A DNA stretch of 40,682 bases from Ignavibacteria bacterium RIFCSPLOWO2_12_FULL_56_21 (GTDB taxonomy: Bacteria > Bacteroidota > Ignavibacteria > UBA10030): assembly GCA_001802945.1 (NCBI GenBank), contig MHAK01000132.1, forward strand, positions 1 to 40,682. The letters run 5' to 3'. The notes under the pieces are model-generated. The model did not search any database. It saw only the letters and a list, made by a program, of their open reading frames with translations, and had not been told where the DNA came from. Of this stretch, positions 1 through 8,389 are shown one piece after another. The position numbers and the translations under genes are program-made. Each line of letters opens with the position of its first letter. Position 1 is the stretch's first letter.

Positions 1-512
1 AGTCCGAGCGTGAGGAATATGGCCATCGGGTCGTTGCTCCCCGATTCCAGTTCCAGCAAAGGACGGAGGTTCCCTTTGAGGCTGACCTGGCGGGATTGGA
101 GGATGGAAAAGACCGCCGCAGCATCCGTTGAAGAAACAACAGCGCCGAGCAGCAAAGCCTGTGTAAAAGGGACATCCAGAAGCACAGTCGCGCCAGCCGC
201 CACGATCAGCGCGGTCAGCAGTACGCCGAGCGTTCCGAGACTGACCGCATTCCAGAGTGACGGCCGGACTGCGGACCATCTCGTACTGAGACCGCCGGAG
301 AACAAGATGAAGACCAGCGCAACGGTGCCGATCGATCGAGCGAGGCCGTAGTCATCGAACGCAATGCCACCGGGGCCGTCAGAACCCGCCAGCATGCCGA
401 CGCCGAGAAACAACAACAACGCGGGGACGCCGAGGTTGTCCGAGAGCTTCGCGATGGCGAGGCTCAGAAGGATCAACACGGAACCGAGCAGCAAAAGGGC
501 GTCGATGGACAT
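1..512 (-). CDS. cvrA: K+/H+ antiporter, CvrA/NhaP2 type (3' end outside window)
   Basis: This is the N-terminal part (about 170 residues) of a monovalent cation/proton antiporter of the CPA1 family, an inner-membrane protein exchanging K+ (or Na+) for H+. The minus strand translates without a stop from the ATG at 510-512 to the window edge. It gives hydrophobic helices with the family features: an early [16 protein letters not shown] stretch, a GxAFDDY turn, the SSTDAAAVF segment and an ESGSNDPMA motif, which carries the acidic residues of the transport site. The length fits the first five or six helices of a family of about 490 residues. No alternative start exists upstream in frame. The leader is short: a promoter at 539-567 places transcription about 20 nt before the ATG. 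The best AAGGA purine tract lies unusually far (about 19 nt) upstream. The family call is firm; the transported ion is not determined by sequence. Confidence 0.88.
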   Translation of the reverse strand, partial: MSIDALLLLGSVLILLSLAIAKLSDNLGVPALLLFLGVGMLAGSDGPGGIAFDDYGLARSIGTVALVFILFSGGLSTRWSAVRPSLWNAVSLGTLGVLLTALIVAAGATVLLDVPFTQALLLGAVVSSTDAAAVFSILQSRQVSLKGNLRPLLELESGSNDPMAIFLTLG

Positions 513-538
513 GGGAAAGCCGCAGGATCGTTCCTTGC

Positions 539-567
539 ACTATACGTTCCTGCGGAGAGAGTGTCAA
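539..567 (-). promoter_or_regulatory. Promoter of the antiporter gene
   Basis: On the minus strand TTGACA (562-567) is followed after exactly 17 bp by TATAGT (539-544), a near-consensus housekeeping promoter. It sits 27 bp upstream of the antiporter ATG, in the gap after the amylase stop codon, so the antiporter can be transcribed independently. Confidence 0.7.
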
Positions 568-617
568 GAGGAAACGCTCCGTCGAACTCAGTCCGGTGGA
601 GTACCTACAGGTGGGAC

Positions 618-2384
618 TCAGTGCAGGGGAACCAGCGCTACGCCTGACTGAGCGTCGAGAGTGATGGAGAGAGGCGCGTCATCGCGTCCGACAACTTCGC
701 CCGTAAGAGCGTTACGAAATCGGCCGGACAACGAGGGTGAGATGGTGGAAGACATGCCGCTGTTATTGATGAGCACGACGACCGAGGAATCGCCGAGCGT
801 ACGGATAAATCCGTAGTGATTGCGTTCGTTGTCTGTTAACAGCGTCCCGATATCGCCCCGGCGCAATGGGGCAAGCGTATTGCGCATGCGGATCAGGGAA
901 CGATAATACCTGTGCATGGAGGCATCAAAGAGCACCGTGTCCGACGGCGACCAGATTTGACCTTCGGGGCCTGTCGCTTCCGGTTCGTATTTCAAGTCCT
1001 GCCAGACCATGGGCTTGCGGTCGTCCGGGTCGTCAGCCCCCCACATTCCGGCCTCGACTCCATAATAGATCATGGGCGCCCCGAGGTAGGTCATTTGAAA
1101 GAATGCCATCAGTCGCTGAATCCGCCACGTGTCGGCTGACGGCTTTCGCGTGTAGTACGTGGCATTGCTCCGCGGCCCATTCCGGTCGTCGTACCGTCTG
1201 CCCGGGTTCGCGATCATCGACGCAAGCCGGTCGGTATCGTGAGAGTCGAGAAGATTCTGAAGGATGAAATTCGTCTCGGGTGCGTAATCCTTGCGGATGT
1301 CCGCCAGTTCCTTGTCAACGTCGGTCGGCTTCGACGTCCCATCGATGAAATACTTGACGCACGCCCGCGCGAACCGGTAATTCATGACGGCGTCAAACTG
1401 GTCTCCCGACAGCCACTTTGACGCATCGTCCCAGATCTCCCCGACGATATACGCCTCAGGATTGAGCCCCTTTACCTGCTTTCGCCACGCCTTCCAAAAG
1501 ACGGGTGAAACGTCGTTCGCAACGTCCAGCCGCCACCCATCGATACCATCCGACGGATTGCCGTCGCCGTTCGGGTCCATCCACCGCTTGGTGATATTGG
1601 AGAAGTAGATTCGCACTGCCGGCACAAATCCGCTGTCTGTCTCCGCGAATTCCGGCAAACTCTTGTAGTCCCACCAACCTTTATACTCAAACTCTTTCAC
1701 AGGTGTCGATGGCATATCCCATTGCCGCACGTCGAACCACGAGCTGTATCGTGATGCCTGTTGATGCCTGACGACATCCTCAAAGGCCCAGAACCTCGTA
1801 CCGCAGTGATTGAATACTCCGTCAATAATCACGCGGATGCCGCGCGCATGCGCCTCGCGGATCAGCTTCAAAAACATCTTGTCCGCCGCCGTCCACGTCC
1901 AGGTGCCCGGGTCGTCTGTTTCATGCTCTATCGCATGCCGGTCGCCGTCGCGGTCCGGACCGAAATTGTTGTCAATGTGATGATATGTCGACGCATCATA
2001 TTTGTGCAACGAAAAGGCCTCGAAAACAGGGTTGAAATACAGGGCTGTAACTCCAAGGTCCTTGAGGTAGTCAAGCTTCTCGATCACTCCCTGCAAGTCG
2101 CCTCCGTAGCGGCGATCGAATACGTTCTCATAAAATCCCGACCGATGCGCCCCTTCCCATGGATGCAATTTGTACCAGTCCGAAGTCCAGGGCGAAATCT
2201 TCCATGCCCTGTCCGCCGGCAACTCCAGCTCTTCACGAGTCGGATCATTTTTCGTATTTCCGTTGCGGAATCGCTCGGGAAAGATCTGATACCAGACGGC
2301 ATCCTTGGCCCATTGAGGAACCGTGAGTTGGGCGTACAAGGAGGTTGTTAAGAGGATGAAAAGGGATAGGAGGCGAGTACGCAT
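618..2384 (-). CDS. Secreted glycoside hydrolase family 13 alpha-amylase/neopullulanase-like
   Basis: A 588-residue GH13 enzyme that should hydrolyse alpha-glucosidic bonds of starch or maltodextrins outside the cytoplasm. Residues 1-18 form a signal peptide ending YAQ. The (beta/alpha)8 catalytic domain carries the conserved regions: DGVFNHCG at 188-195, GWRLDVAND at 283-291 with nucleophile Asp287, VGEIW with acid/base Glu316, and LDSHDTDR with transition-state Asp383. A small C-terminal beta domain ends the protein. The WYQIFPERF start and the absence of a long N-terminal starch-binding domain place it near neopullulanase or cyclomaltodextrinase-like subfamilies. Substrate specificity within GH13 is not determined. 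It is followed on the same strand by the antiporter, which has its own promoter. No sugar transporter or regulator lies nearby, so it looks like a solitary polysaccharide-use gene. Confidence 0.9.
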   Translation of the reverse strand: MRTRLLSLFILLTTSLYAQLTVPQWAKDAVWYQIFPERFRNGNTKNDPTREELELPADRAWKISPWTSDWYKLHPWEGAHRSGFYENVFDRRYGGDLQGVIEKLDYLKDLGVTALYFNPVFEAFSLHKYDASTYHHIDNNFGPDRDGDRHAIEHETDDPGTWTWTAADKMFLKLIREAHARGIRVIIDGVFNHCGTRFWAFEDVVRHQQASRYSSWFDVRQWDMPSTPVKEFEYKGWWDYKSLPEFAETDSGFVPAVRIYFSNITKRWMDPNGDGNPSDGIDGWRLDVANDVSPVFWKAWRKQVKGLNPEAYIVGEIWDDASKWLSGDQFDAVMNYRFARACVKYFIDGTSKPTDVDKELADIRKDYAPETNFILQNLLDSHDTDRLASMIANPGRRYDDRNGPRSNATYYTRKPSADTWRIQRLMAFFQMTYLGAPMIYYGVEAGMWGADDPDDRKPMVWQDLKYEPEATGPEGQIWSPSDTVLFDASMHRYYRSLIRMRNTLAPLRRGDIGTLLTDNERNHYGFIRTLGDSSVVVLINNSGMSSTISPSLSGRFRNALTGEVVGRDDAPLSITLDAQSGVALVPLH

Positions 2385-2407
2385 GATTCAAGAGGTAGAG
2401 ACAATGT

Positions 2408-2941
2408 CCAACACGGAACAGGGAATGATCAATGAACAAGTGATTCTGTTCGTCGTTTCAAGAGCCTTTTTGTGCTGTGTCGATGCTTTTGAAGAAAATC
2501 GCGATGAGTTCATCAGTTTCCTGAATCGCCCCGCTCACTTTCGTCTTGCTTCCAGACAACCCAAGGCGATGAGAAATCTTCAGAGCCATGAACACTTCGC
2601 GCAGTTCCTTGAGGACAACTTTGAGTTTGTGGACGAAATCTCTGCGGGATTCAGCCGCTTGAGACTCAGCGTAATTAAAGGCGGATGATAATGCAGAACG
2701 TGTGAGGTGATCCGCCAGATGTTTCCCTATAGTCGTGTTGGGTAGTTCCGGGACTATTTCTGCACTGAGCACACAGAAATCAATCAGTCGTTCTTCGAGA
2801 TCAAACTTCTTGTTTGATGACATGTTCCCCCCACTTCTTGTAAATTGAAGTTGAACACAAACTGAGAAATCGAACTTATAGCAATACCGAAATTAGCTTT
2901 CCAACGTCCTTCCCACTTGGACGTTCCTTGTTCCGTGTTGG
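2408..2941. repeat. Inverted repeats enclosing the first four-helix-bundle gene
   Basis: CCAACACGGAACA occurs at 2408-2420 and, exactly inverted, at 2929-2941. Allowing one mismatch extends the pair to 18 bp (GGAA follows on both arms). The arms bracket the gene at 2458-2823, and their low-complexity GAACA-type flanks look like decayed tandem units. Transcripts crossing the region could fold the arms into a stem. Confidence 0.7.
2458..2823 (-). CDS. Four-helix-bundle protein (S23/IVS family), intact
   Basis: A 121-residue all-helical protein of the S23 ribosomal-protein-like / four-helix-bundle family, first known from intervening sequences in 23S rRNA genes of spirochaetes and Coxiella. Recognisable elements are the conserved helix pair around HLADHLTRSALSSAFNYAESQ and the KLKVVLKELREVFMALKI segment. 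This copy is a divergent subfamily member: the usual NIAEG is replaced by FNYAES. Cellular function is unknown; RNA or ribosome binding is suggested for the family. The start is set by an extremely G-rich leader (GTGGGGGGAAC) directly before the ATG. The gene lies between two minus-strand genes and is bracketed by inverted repeats, so it looks like an inserted cassette rather than part of either operon. Confidence 0.8.
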   Translation of the reverse strand: MSSNKKFDLEERLIDFCVLSAEIVPELPNTTIGKHLADHLTRSALSSAFNYAESQAAESRRDFVHKLKVVLKELREVFMALKISHRLGLSGSKTKVSGAIQETDELIAIFFKSIDTAQKGS

Positions 2942-2980
2942 TTATTCAATCTTAGGAGATCTACGTTTCTTGTTGGTTCT

Positions 2981-4288
2981 TCACTCTTTTTTCTTTTCCT
3001 GCGGCAGTTTCTTCACCCTCACACTCTCCACCACATTCTCTTCCACTTTTTCGACAATAAACTCCGTTCCGTTCGCCCGGAGCGTTTCTCCCTTCTTTGG
3101 AATGTGGCCGAGCTGTTCGATGATGAATCCTCCGATGGAAATGATGTCCTTCATCGAGAATTCTTGACCGAGCAGCCGCTCCACGTCGTTTGTTGTAATG
3201 CTGCCATCGACGAGGAATTCGTTCTCGTTGATCTTGACGATCTCAGGAGTCTCGCGGTCGAATTCATCCTGGATGTTGCCCACAAGTTCTTCGAGCACGT
3301 TCTCCAGCGTGACAAGTCCGGCGGTGCCGCCGTATTCGTCGGCGAGCATGACCATGTGCATCTTCTTTTGCAGCATCAGCTCCAATACTTTTTCCAGCGG
3401 GGCGGTCTCCGGGAGGAAGGTCACGTCCCGGTAGACCATCTCGAGCTTGAACGCAGGGTCGAGGTGGCGGTCGGTCTTGAAGATATCTTTTGTATGGACG
3501 ATTCCCAGGACATTGTCGATCGATCCCTTGTACACAGGAAACCGGGAATACTTGTGTTTTCGGATGTTGTCGAGGTTCTTCTTGGCTGAAGCTGTTGCCG
3601 AGAGGGCAACGATCTCCTTCCGAGGGATCATGACATGCCGCGCCTGCTTCCGGCGGAAATCCATCGCATTCAGGGCAATGTTTCGGCTGGTGACCGTCGT
3701 CCCCTTTTCCTGGCTCAGAATGAGACGTAGTTCCTCCTCCGAATGCATCAATTCTCCCCCGCTGGCAGGCTGAATGCCGATCGTGTGGAGGATCAGGTTG
3801 GCCATGGTATTCAGCGTCCAAATGATGGGCTTGAACACCACATAGAAGAGCTTCAACGGATAGGCGATGGCGAGCGTTGTCGCCTGAGGCTTTTGGATGG
3901 CCAGCGATTTCGGGGCCAGCTCACCGAGAATGATATGGAGGAAGGTAATAATGCCAAAAGCGAGACCGAACGCAATTCCGTCCACGACAGCGGGATTCTC
4001 AATGCCAAAGGGCTCCAGCCACGGCTGGATCATGTTCTTCACGAACGGCTCGCCGATCCATCCCAACGCAAGGCTGGTCATGGTGATGCCAAGCTGGGTA
4101 GCGGAAAGATAAGCGTCCAGGTGGGCAACGACATCCTGAGCAATGCGGGCACGGAGATTTCCCTTGCGTGCCATCGGTTCGATCTGGGTGGAACGGACCT
4201 TGACGATGGCAAATTCCGCCGCAACGAAGAATCCATTCAAAAGGACGAAGAGGAGAACGATGAACGTATTAAAAAGCAGTTCGCCCAT
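2981..4288 (-). CDS. CorC/HlyC (CNNM) family membrane protein with CBS domains
   Basis: A 435-residue inner-membrane protein of the hemolysin-C/CorC family, thought to take part in Mg2+/Co2+ or Na+/Mg2+ homeostasis. The DUF21/CNNM domain occupies about residues 1-200 with four hydrophobic helices and typical signatures (LLNGFFVAAEFAIVKVR near the start, LGITMTSLALGWIGEP, LGELAPKSLA). A CBS pair follows at about 215-340 (MIPRKEIVALS, RFPVYKGSIDNVLGIVHTKD, DEYGGTAGLVTLEN). The C-terminal CorC_HlyC domain runs from about 350 to 430 (DGSITTNDVERLL). The protein ends in a lysine-rich tail. It is divergent from the VTT-domain gene, and a promoter lies at 4329-4356. The family name hemolysin is historical; no toxin role is implied. 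Confidence 0.9.
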   Translation of the reverse strand: MGELLFNTFIVLLFVLLNGFFVAAEFAIVKVRSTQIEPMARKGNLRARIAQDVVAHLDAYLSATQLGITMTSLALGWIGEPFVKNMIQPWLEPFGIENPAVVDGIAFGLAFGIITFLHIILGELAPKSLAIQKPQATTLAIAYPLKLFYVVFKPIIWTLNTMANLILHTIGIQPASGGELMHSEEELRLILSQEKGTTVTSRNIALNAMDFRRKQARHVMIPRKEIVALSATASAKKNLDNIRKHKYSRFPVYKGSIDNVLGIVHTKDIFKTDRHLDPAFKLEMVYRDVTFLPETAPLEKVLELMLQKKMHMVMLADEYGGTAGLVTLENVLEELVGNIQDEFDRETPEIVKINENEFLVDGSITTNDVERLLGQEFSMKDIISIGGFIIEQLGHIPKKGETLRANGTEFIVEKVEENVVESVRVKKLPQEKKKE

Positions 4289-4328
4289 ATTTCAGAAAAG
4301 ATGAATATCCGTAGTCGTTAGTAGCCGT

Positions 4329-4356
4329 AATATAGACCTAATTGTTCGCTGTTCAA
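4329..4356 (-). promoter_or_regulatory. Promoter of the CorC-like gene
   Basis: Minus-strand TTGAAC (4351-4356), a 16-bp spacer and TATATT (4329-4334) lie about 40 bp upstream of the ATG at 4288 in the divergent intergenic region. Spacing and position suit a housekeeping promoter. Confidence 0.5.
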
Positions 4357-4419
4357 CAAAACCGACGTACCCGACGTCAAAGCGTTTGAATTCGAGGCGT
4401 TTTTGTAGGATTTTGACGT

Positions 4420-5133
4420 GTGCAAAAATTTCAACCTGAAAATCCACCAACACCCGGCGATTCAGTTGCGCCGAATTGGCAACGAACTGTTGTGGGCATC
4501 ATCATCGTCGTCGCCGGATACGTGCTGTACGAATTCAGCGGAATTCGCGGGATGGTCACAGTGGAGCAACTGCGCGAGCTCGGACAAAATCCAGCGGCGC
4601 CGATACTGATCATCTTCGCCATGGCGGGAGCGTGGACGTTCGCGCTGCCCGGGAGTGTCTTCTTTTTTGTCACTCCGCTCTTGTTCCCTCCGGCTGAAGC
4701 GACGGTCATCATCACGATCGGTTCTGCCGCAGGCACGACGGCTGGATATGCGGCTGCGCGATTCATTGGAGGCCCGTGGGTGGAGAGATCACGGACTTCA
4801 CGCTGGTCGCAATTCCTCGCACGGCATTCCACGTTCGCCATGATCTTCACGCTGCGGATCGTCCCCGGCTCACAGCATGGATTGCTCAATTACAGCGCCG
4901 GACTCCTGCGCGTAGGATTCACGAGGTTTCTCAGCGCGACGCTTCTCGCCATTTCTATCAAGTCGTTCCTGTATGCGACGGCCATTCAAAGCAGCATAGG
5001 TGCATCGAATATTCGAGAAGCTCTGAATCCCGGGACCGTTGGAGCGCTCTTCGGTCTTGCAACTCTGGGGATAGCGGGACATGTGATTCAGAAAAGGATG
5101 CAGAAGAGGGATGAGGATGTAAAGCGGGAATGA
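4420..5133 (+). CDS. VTT-domain (TVP38/TMEM64, DedA-like) membrane protein
   Basis: A 237-residue polytopic inner-membrane protein of the VTT/SNARE-associated family. Relatives act as lipid scramblases or flippases; the substrate here is unknown. The VTT core is visible as ALPGSVFFFVTPLLF (about 75-89), the glycine-rich IGSAAGTTAGYAAARFIGG re-entrant stretch (about 99-117), and FTLRIVPGSQHGLLNYSAGLLRV (about 143-165), the family's R-P-G-x-x-N-Y-x-G region. About six hydrophobic segments are present. Translation most likely begins at the GTG at 4420, which has a TAGGA ribosome-binding site 9 nt upstream; no ATG start fits better. It is transcribed divergently from the CorC-like gene. A palindromic repeat begins 9 bp after the stop. 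Confidence 0.8.
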   Translation: MQKFQPENPPTPGDSVAPNWQRTVVGIIIVVAGYVLYEFSGIRGMVTVEQLRELGQNPAAPILIIFAMAGAWTFALPGSVFFFVTPLLFPPAEATVIITIGSAAGTTAGYAAARFIGGPWVERSRTSRWSQFLARHSTFAMIFTLRIVPGSQHGLLNYSAGLLRVGFTRFLSATLLAISIKSFLYATAIQSSIGASNIREALNPGTVGALFGLATLGIAGHVIQKRMQKRDEDVKRE

Positions 5134-5141
5134 TGGAATTG

Positions 5142-5205
5142 CCCTTCGACTCGGCCCTTCGGGCCTCGCTCAGGGCACCCCGAGCGAGCGAAGCGAGTCG
5201 AGGGG
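5142..5205. repeat. REP-like palindrome of the CCCTTCGACTC family
   Basis: CCCTTCGACTCG (5142-5153) and CGAGTCGAGGGG (5194-5205) are inverted with one mismatch. They enclose a second hairpin, GGCCC-TTC-GGGCC (5153-5165). A related palindrome sharing GCCCTTCGACTC occurs at 29495-29544. The element is 9 bp downstream of the VTT gene stop and could double as a transcript-stabilising or terminating hairpin. The rest of 5206-5360 is low-complexity GGAATGGT-like and CTGAGCACTGGGC-like sequence with no gene. Confidence 0.75.
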
Positions 5206-5360
5206 TGGAATGGTGGAATTATGGAATGGTGATGCGGGATGCGAATTGGAAACATCTTTCTCCGAACTCAGGACTGAGCACTGGGCACTGTCTTCGTTCT
5301 TCCAACCGCTTTCTCTCGACTGTCTAGGGCATACTGCTTTTTAACTCTGCATTCTGCTGC

Positions 5361-8255
5361 TCATTTTCTGATTTGTTCCGACACCCACCCTAAATACTTT
5401 TCCAATCTTCCCAGGAATCCAACATACGCTGTATGCCACTCCGCCGGATTTCCAGGCTGAGGCTTCCCCAGAAGTTCCTGGAAGACTCGGTTCACTTCGG
5501 CTGCAATCTTGGATTTTCCCTCTTCGATCATTGCACCGATATCGGATGAGAAAAAGGCGCTCAGATGGCGGACCTCATACCGCGGCCGAGATTCCGGCCC
5601 CTTGTGGGTCAGGAGCGGGTGCTCCGATTTGTTCCCCCCCGACATTTCGTAGATCAGCAAGTTCCACCGTTCCATGACCGCCCGGAAATCCTTCTCACTC
5701 TGCACAGCGTCGCCCGGCAATCGGGCCGCCGCTTGCTCGGTAGCGAACGTGTTGCGAAACAGCATGTCGCCCCCCGTGTATTGAGAGAGCAGGTTGATGT
5801 CCGTCCGTAGCGCGAGGACGCGCTCGGCCTCTCGCCAGACCGCCTGCTCCTGTTGCTGCGCCTGTCCTCCGGCGGGTTTGACCGGCTCCTTCTTGGCCAT
5901 CATTTGCATTTGCATCTTGAATTCGACGTCCTGTTTCTCCGATGTCAACGGAGGAGCCTCTTTCGCGGTGGAAGCAGCGGCCGGTTCTCCGGTGACCGCG
6001 TGCTCCGCCGAAAACACGGCTGCTCGCGTCCGAGCGTCCCATAGGTCGAATGTACGAACCGCATTCGCGAAATTCGGCTGCTTCTGATCCGCCTCCGCCT
6101 GCAACAGCATCAGGAAGCGAGTGAACAACCGTTCCGGATACACAGTGCGAAAATGCCCCAAGTCCGCAATGATGTACAGGTCGTCCTCGACGCACGAAAA
6201 GACCGTATTGAAAAGGCGGACGATCTTATGTTCTCCCGCTTTGCGGTCGTCAATATGTCGTACGGTGTGGTCCACTCCGGCCATGGTCGTATCGAAAACG
6301 ATTGATTTCTTGCGCCGACCGCGGAACGTCTGAGGCGTTCCCACTTCCACGCTTCGCATCCCTTCCATCCGAAGTTGCAGCTTTGTGTACAGGGTAGGAC
6401 CGCTGAAGGGAAGAATAACGCCTATGTCGCCCGCATTGCGTTTTCCTTCGACAAAGGCGTGTTTCACGCACGCCACTGCCTTCTTCGTATGTTCCTCGTT
6501 GTATGGCAGGATTTTCTTCCTGCCGGCATACTGACGGCACCGCGTGTTGTCGCTCGAGGTGTCGATGAAAAAGATGCGGCCTCGGGACTTCGGTGACGCG
6601 AAGACTGTGATCTTGTCGTCGAACACAACCGACCCGACGAACAACGAAAGCTTTGGCGTTGTTGCGAAATGCGAGGAAAGCAAAATAGACCACTGCCTGT
6701 TCTTCTCTGCCCAGTCGAACAACCGGTTTAACTGGTCTGTGCCGGCGACGAACAGATAGATATCCCGCTGTAACCAGGTTCGTCCAGCTTCAGTGTTCAG
6801 CGGCGTGTCCGGCTCAAGCTGGAAGGGGTCTCCGGCGACGACCATTTTTTCCTTTGCCAGGCTGGCGAGTGCGACAAGCGTGGGAATATTGACGGCCTGC
6901 GCCTCGTCGACGATGACGAGGTCGTACTGCTGACTACGGAGAACGGGATCCATGAACGCGGTGGCAACGCTCGTCGCCACGAAGTGTTTTCCCTTCAGCA
7001 TGGCGGTTTCATCGATTGCTGTGAATTCTTCCACCGCCTTGGCCACCTGATCGGCGCCCCCCAGTTCCTCAATGCGTTTCGCCGCTTCGTTGAACGATTT
7101 CATCTCCGCCGCAGATATGGGAGCGTCCAGTTCGATGCGCGTGATCTCACTCGATAAAGCTTGTTGAAGCTGCTGAAGACGCTTCACGTGTTGCTGTTTA
7201 TCCGCATATGCCTTCTGGGCCGCCGCGAGGTCATCCTTCGAAAACCCCTTCTTCATCTTGTCGAACACGGAGGCATTCTGTATGGAGGAGAAATTCTGCT
7301 GAAGGTGCGTCAGCTCTTTGGAGGCCGCATCCGTTTGCTTGCGGAGTACAGCGACTTTTTCTCGCATCTCCTGTGTCCGCTTGTAGAAATCCTCGTGGAG
7401 GATCTGACGGGCTTTCGCATTCCAGAAGGTCTTCAGCAGTACGACCCGCTCCTGGAAGACTTTGCGCTTCTCTTCTTTGGCTGCTTCCACCTGTTGCTCG
7501 AATGAATACGGCGCTATAACGTCCGAGGCCTCCAGGGAGGGAAGGTCATACCTGGCCGACGTCGCCTGCATGTCGACGCCGAGTTGAGTGCCGACATCGA
7601 CGGCGCGCATGACGGTGCTGTCAACTTGATCGTTGGCGGGAGCGACGAACAGCACTTTCTTTCCGGCCTTGAGGTAGTTCGCGATGACGTGCGCGACTAC
7701 CCGGGTCTTTCCGGACAGGATCGGCCCCCACAACAAGCTCACCCTGTTCCGAAGGATCTTTTCAAGAGCCTGCACCTGGTCGGGAGGCGTGTTCGGGAGG
7801 ACGACAGGTTCAAACGGAACGACGTGCGTGTTCGACGCATCGGAAGGATGCAGGAGGATCTTCGGCACCGGCGCGGTCGCGGGTATGGCACGCAGGGCGT
7901 CGATGACCGGCGCGAACTGCGGCTCGTAGTCCCAGGAGGCTTGCACCTCGGGGAGCGACTGACCGAAATCATGCGGAAGCGCAACAATGAGAAACTGGTT
8001 CTCGATCGTGATAATGTTTCCCGCGACAGCGATAGGACGAACCCGGCCAAATGTGAACGTGGCCGACTCGATCGTTCGCAGCAGGATGTCCTCGGGGATC
8101 TCGAACCGATAATACGTGCGCCCCGCGAACGCTCCCACGCGTTCACCGTGAAACATCGTCATTGAACGGCGACCGCCGTTCAGAAGAGCGAGTTCCTGCT
8201 GAAGGACATCGACAAGCTGGCGAAGAACGGGAGCGGTACCGACAGAATCGGACAT
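5361..8255 (-). CDS. Superfamily 1 (UPF1/Dna2/NAM7-like) helicase-related ATPase
   Basis: A 964-residue cytoplasmic protein with an SF1 helicase core. Walker A is GPILSGKT at 177-184, the DEAQ box is at 450-453, motif III is AGDPFQLEP at about 474-482, and the motif V region is TPQTFRGRRKKSIVFD at 640-655. Between Walker A and the DEAQ box, residues 255-400 are charged and heptad-like, resembling the coiled-coil stalk inserted in UPF1-type helicases. An N-terminal domain of about 150 residues precedes the core. A glutamine/alanine-rich linker (about 750-810) and a helical C-terminal domain follow; neither is recognised. Two arginines expected in motifs IV and VI are not seen (see findings). 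The ATG follows a promoter at 8295-8323. Nucleic-acid role is likely; DNA versus RNA and the pathway are unknown. No nuclease or defence partner adjoins. Confidence 0.75.
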   Translation of the reverse strand: MSDSVGTAPVLRQLVDVLQQELALLNGGRRSMTMFHGERVGAFAGRTYYRFEIPEDILLRTIESATFTFGRVRPIAVAGNIITIENQFLIVALPHDFGQSLPEVQASWDYEPQFAPVIDALRAIPATAPVPKILLHPSDASNTHVVPFEPVVLPNTPPDQVQALEKILRNRVSLLWGPILSGKTRVVAHVIANYLKAGKKVLFVAPANDQVDSTVMRAVDVGTQLGVDMQATSARYDLPSLEASDVIAPYSFEQQVEAAKEEKRKVFQERVVLLKTFWNAKARQILHEDFYKRTQEMREKVAVLRKQTDAASKELTHLQQNFSSIQNASVFDKMKKGFSKDDLAAAQKAYADKQQHVKRLQQLQQALSSEITRIELDAPISAAEMKSFNEAAKRIEELGGADQVAKAVEEFTAIDETAMLKGKHFVATSVATAFMDPVLRSQQYDLVIVDEAQAVNIPTLVALASLAKEKMVVAGDPFQLEPDTPLNTEAGRTWLQRDIYLFVAGTDQLNRLFDWAEKNRQWSILLSSHFATTPKLSLFVGSVVFDDKITVFASPKSRGRIFFIDTSSDNTRCRQYAGRKKILPYNEEHTKKAVACVKHAFVEGKRNAGDIGVILPFSGPTLYTKLQLRMEGMRSVEVGTPQTFRGRRKKSIVFDTTMAGVDHTVRHIDDRKAGEHKIVRLFNTVFSCVEDDLYIIADLGHFRTVYPERLFTRFLMLLQAEADQKQPNFANAVRTFDLWDARTRAAVFSAEHAVTGEPAAASTAKEAPPLTSEKQDVEFKMQMQMMAKKEPVKPAGGQAQQQEQAVWREAERVLALRTDINLLSQYTGGDMLFRNTFATEQAAARLPGDAVQSEKDFRAVMERWNLLIYEMSGGNKSEHPLLTHKGPESRPRYEVRHLSAFFSSDIGAMIEEGKSKIAAEVNRVFQELLGKPQPGNPAEWHTAYVGFLGRLEKYLGWVSEQIRK

Positions 8256-8294
8256 GCGCGGGTGATGACGTTCGAAGGAGAAAAAATCATGATG

Positions 8295-8323
8295 AAAGTA
8301 GCGGATTTCTCGCGGCGAAGCAA
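8295..8323 (-). promoter_or_regulatory. Promoter of the helicase-like gene
   Basis: Minus-strand TTGCTT (8318-8323) and TACTTT (8295-8300) are separated by exactly 17 bp. This predicts a leader of about 33 nt before the ATG at 8255, which carries a TCTCC-rich rather than GGAGG-type sequence. Confidence 0.5.
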
Positions 8324-8360
8324 GGAGCCGCAGGAAGGTGGGGATGGGGAGCAGAACATC

Positions 8361-8385
8361 AAGGCCCCGCGTGATGCGAGGCCTC
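8361..8385 (-). terminator. Hairpin after the 57-aa membrane peptide gene
   Basis: AAGGCCCCGC and GCGAGGCCTC (8361-8370, 8376-8385) pair with two mismatches around a GTGAT loop, 5 bp after the minus-strand stop codon at 8390. There is no T-run, so a simple intrinsic terminator is doubtful. It may only stabilise the transcript end. Confidence 0.35.
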
Positions 8386-8389
8386 AGTG

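Noticed and set aside
1761-2351. Long plus-strand reading frame opposite the GH13 gene
   Set aside because: It lies fully antisense to an amylase with all catalytic motifs intact; its protein shows no family likeness and has antisense-like composition.
3743-4321. Plus-strand frame of 192 codons opposite the CorC-like gene
   Set aside because: Shadow of a well-conserved gene on the other strand; no domain or ribosome-binding site.
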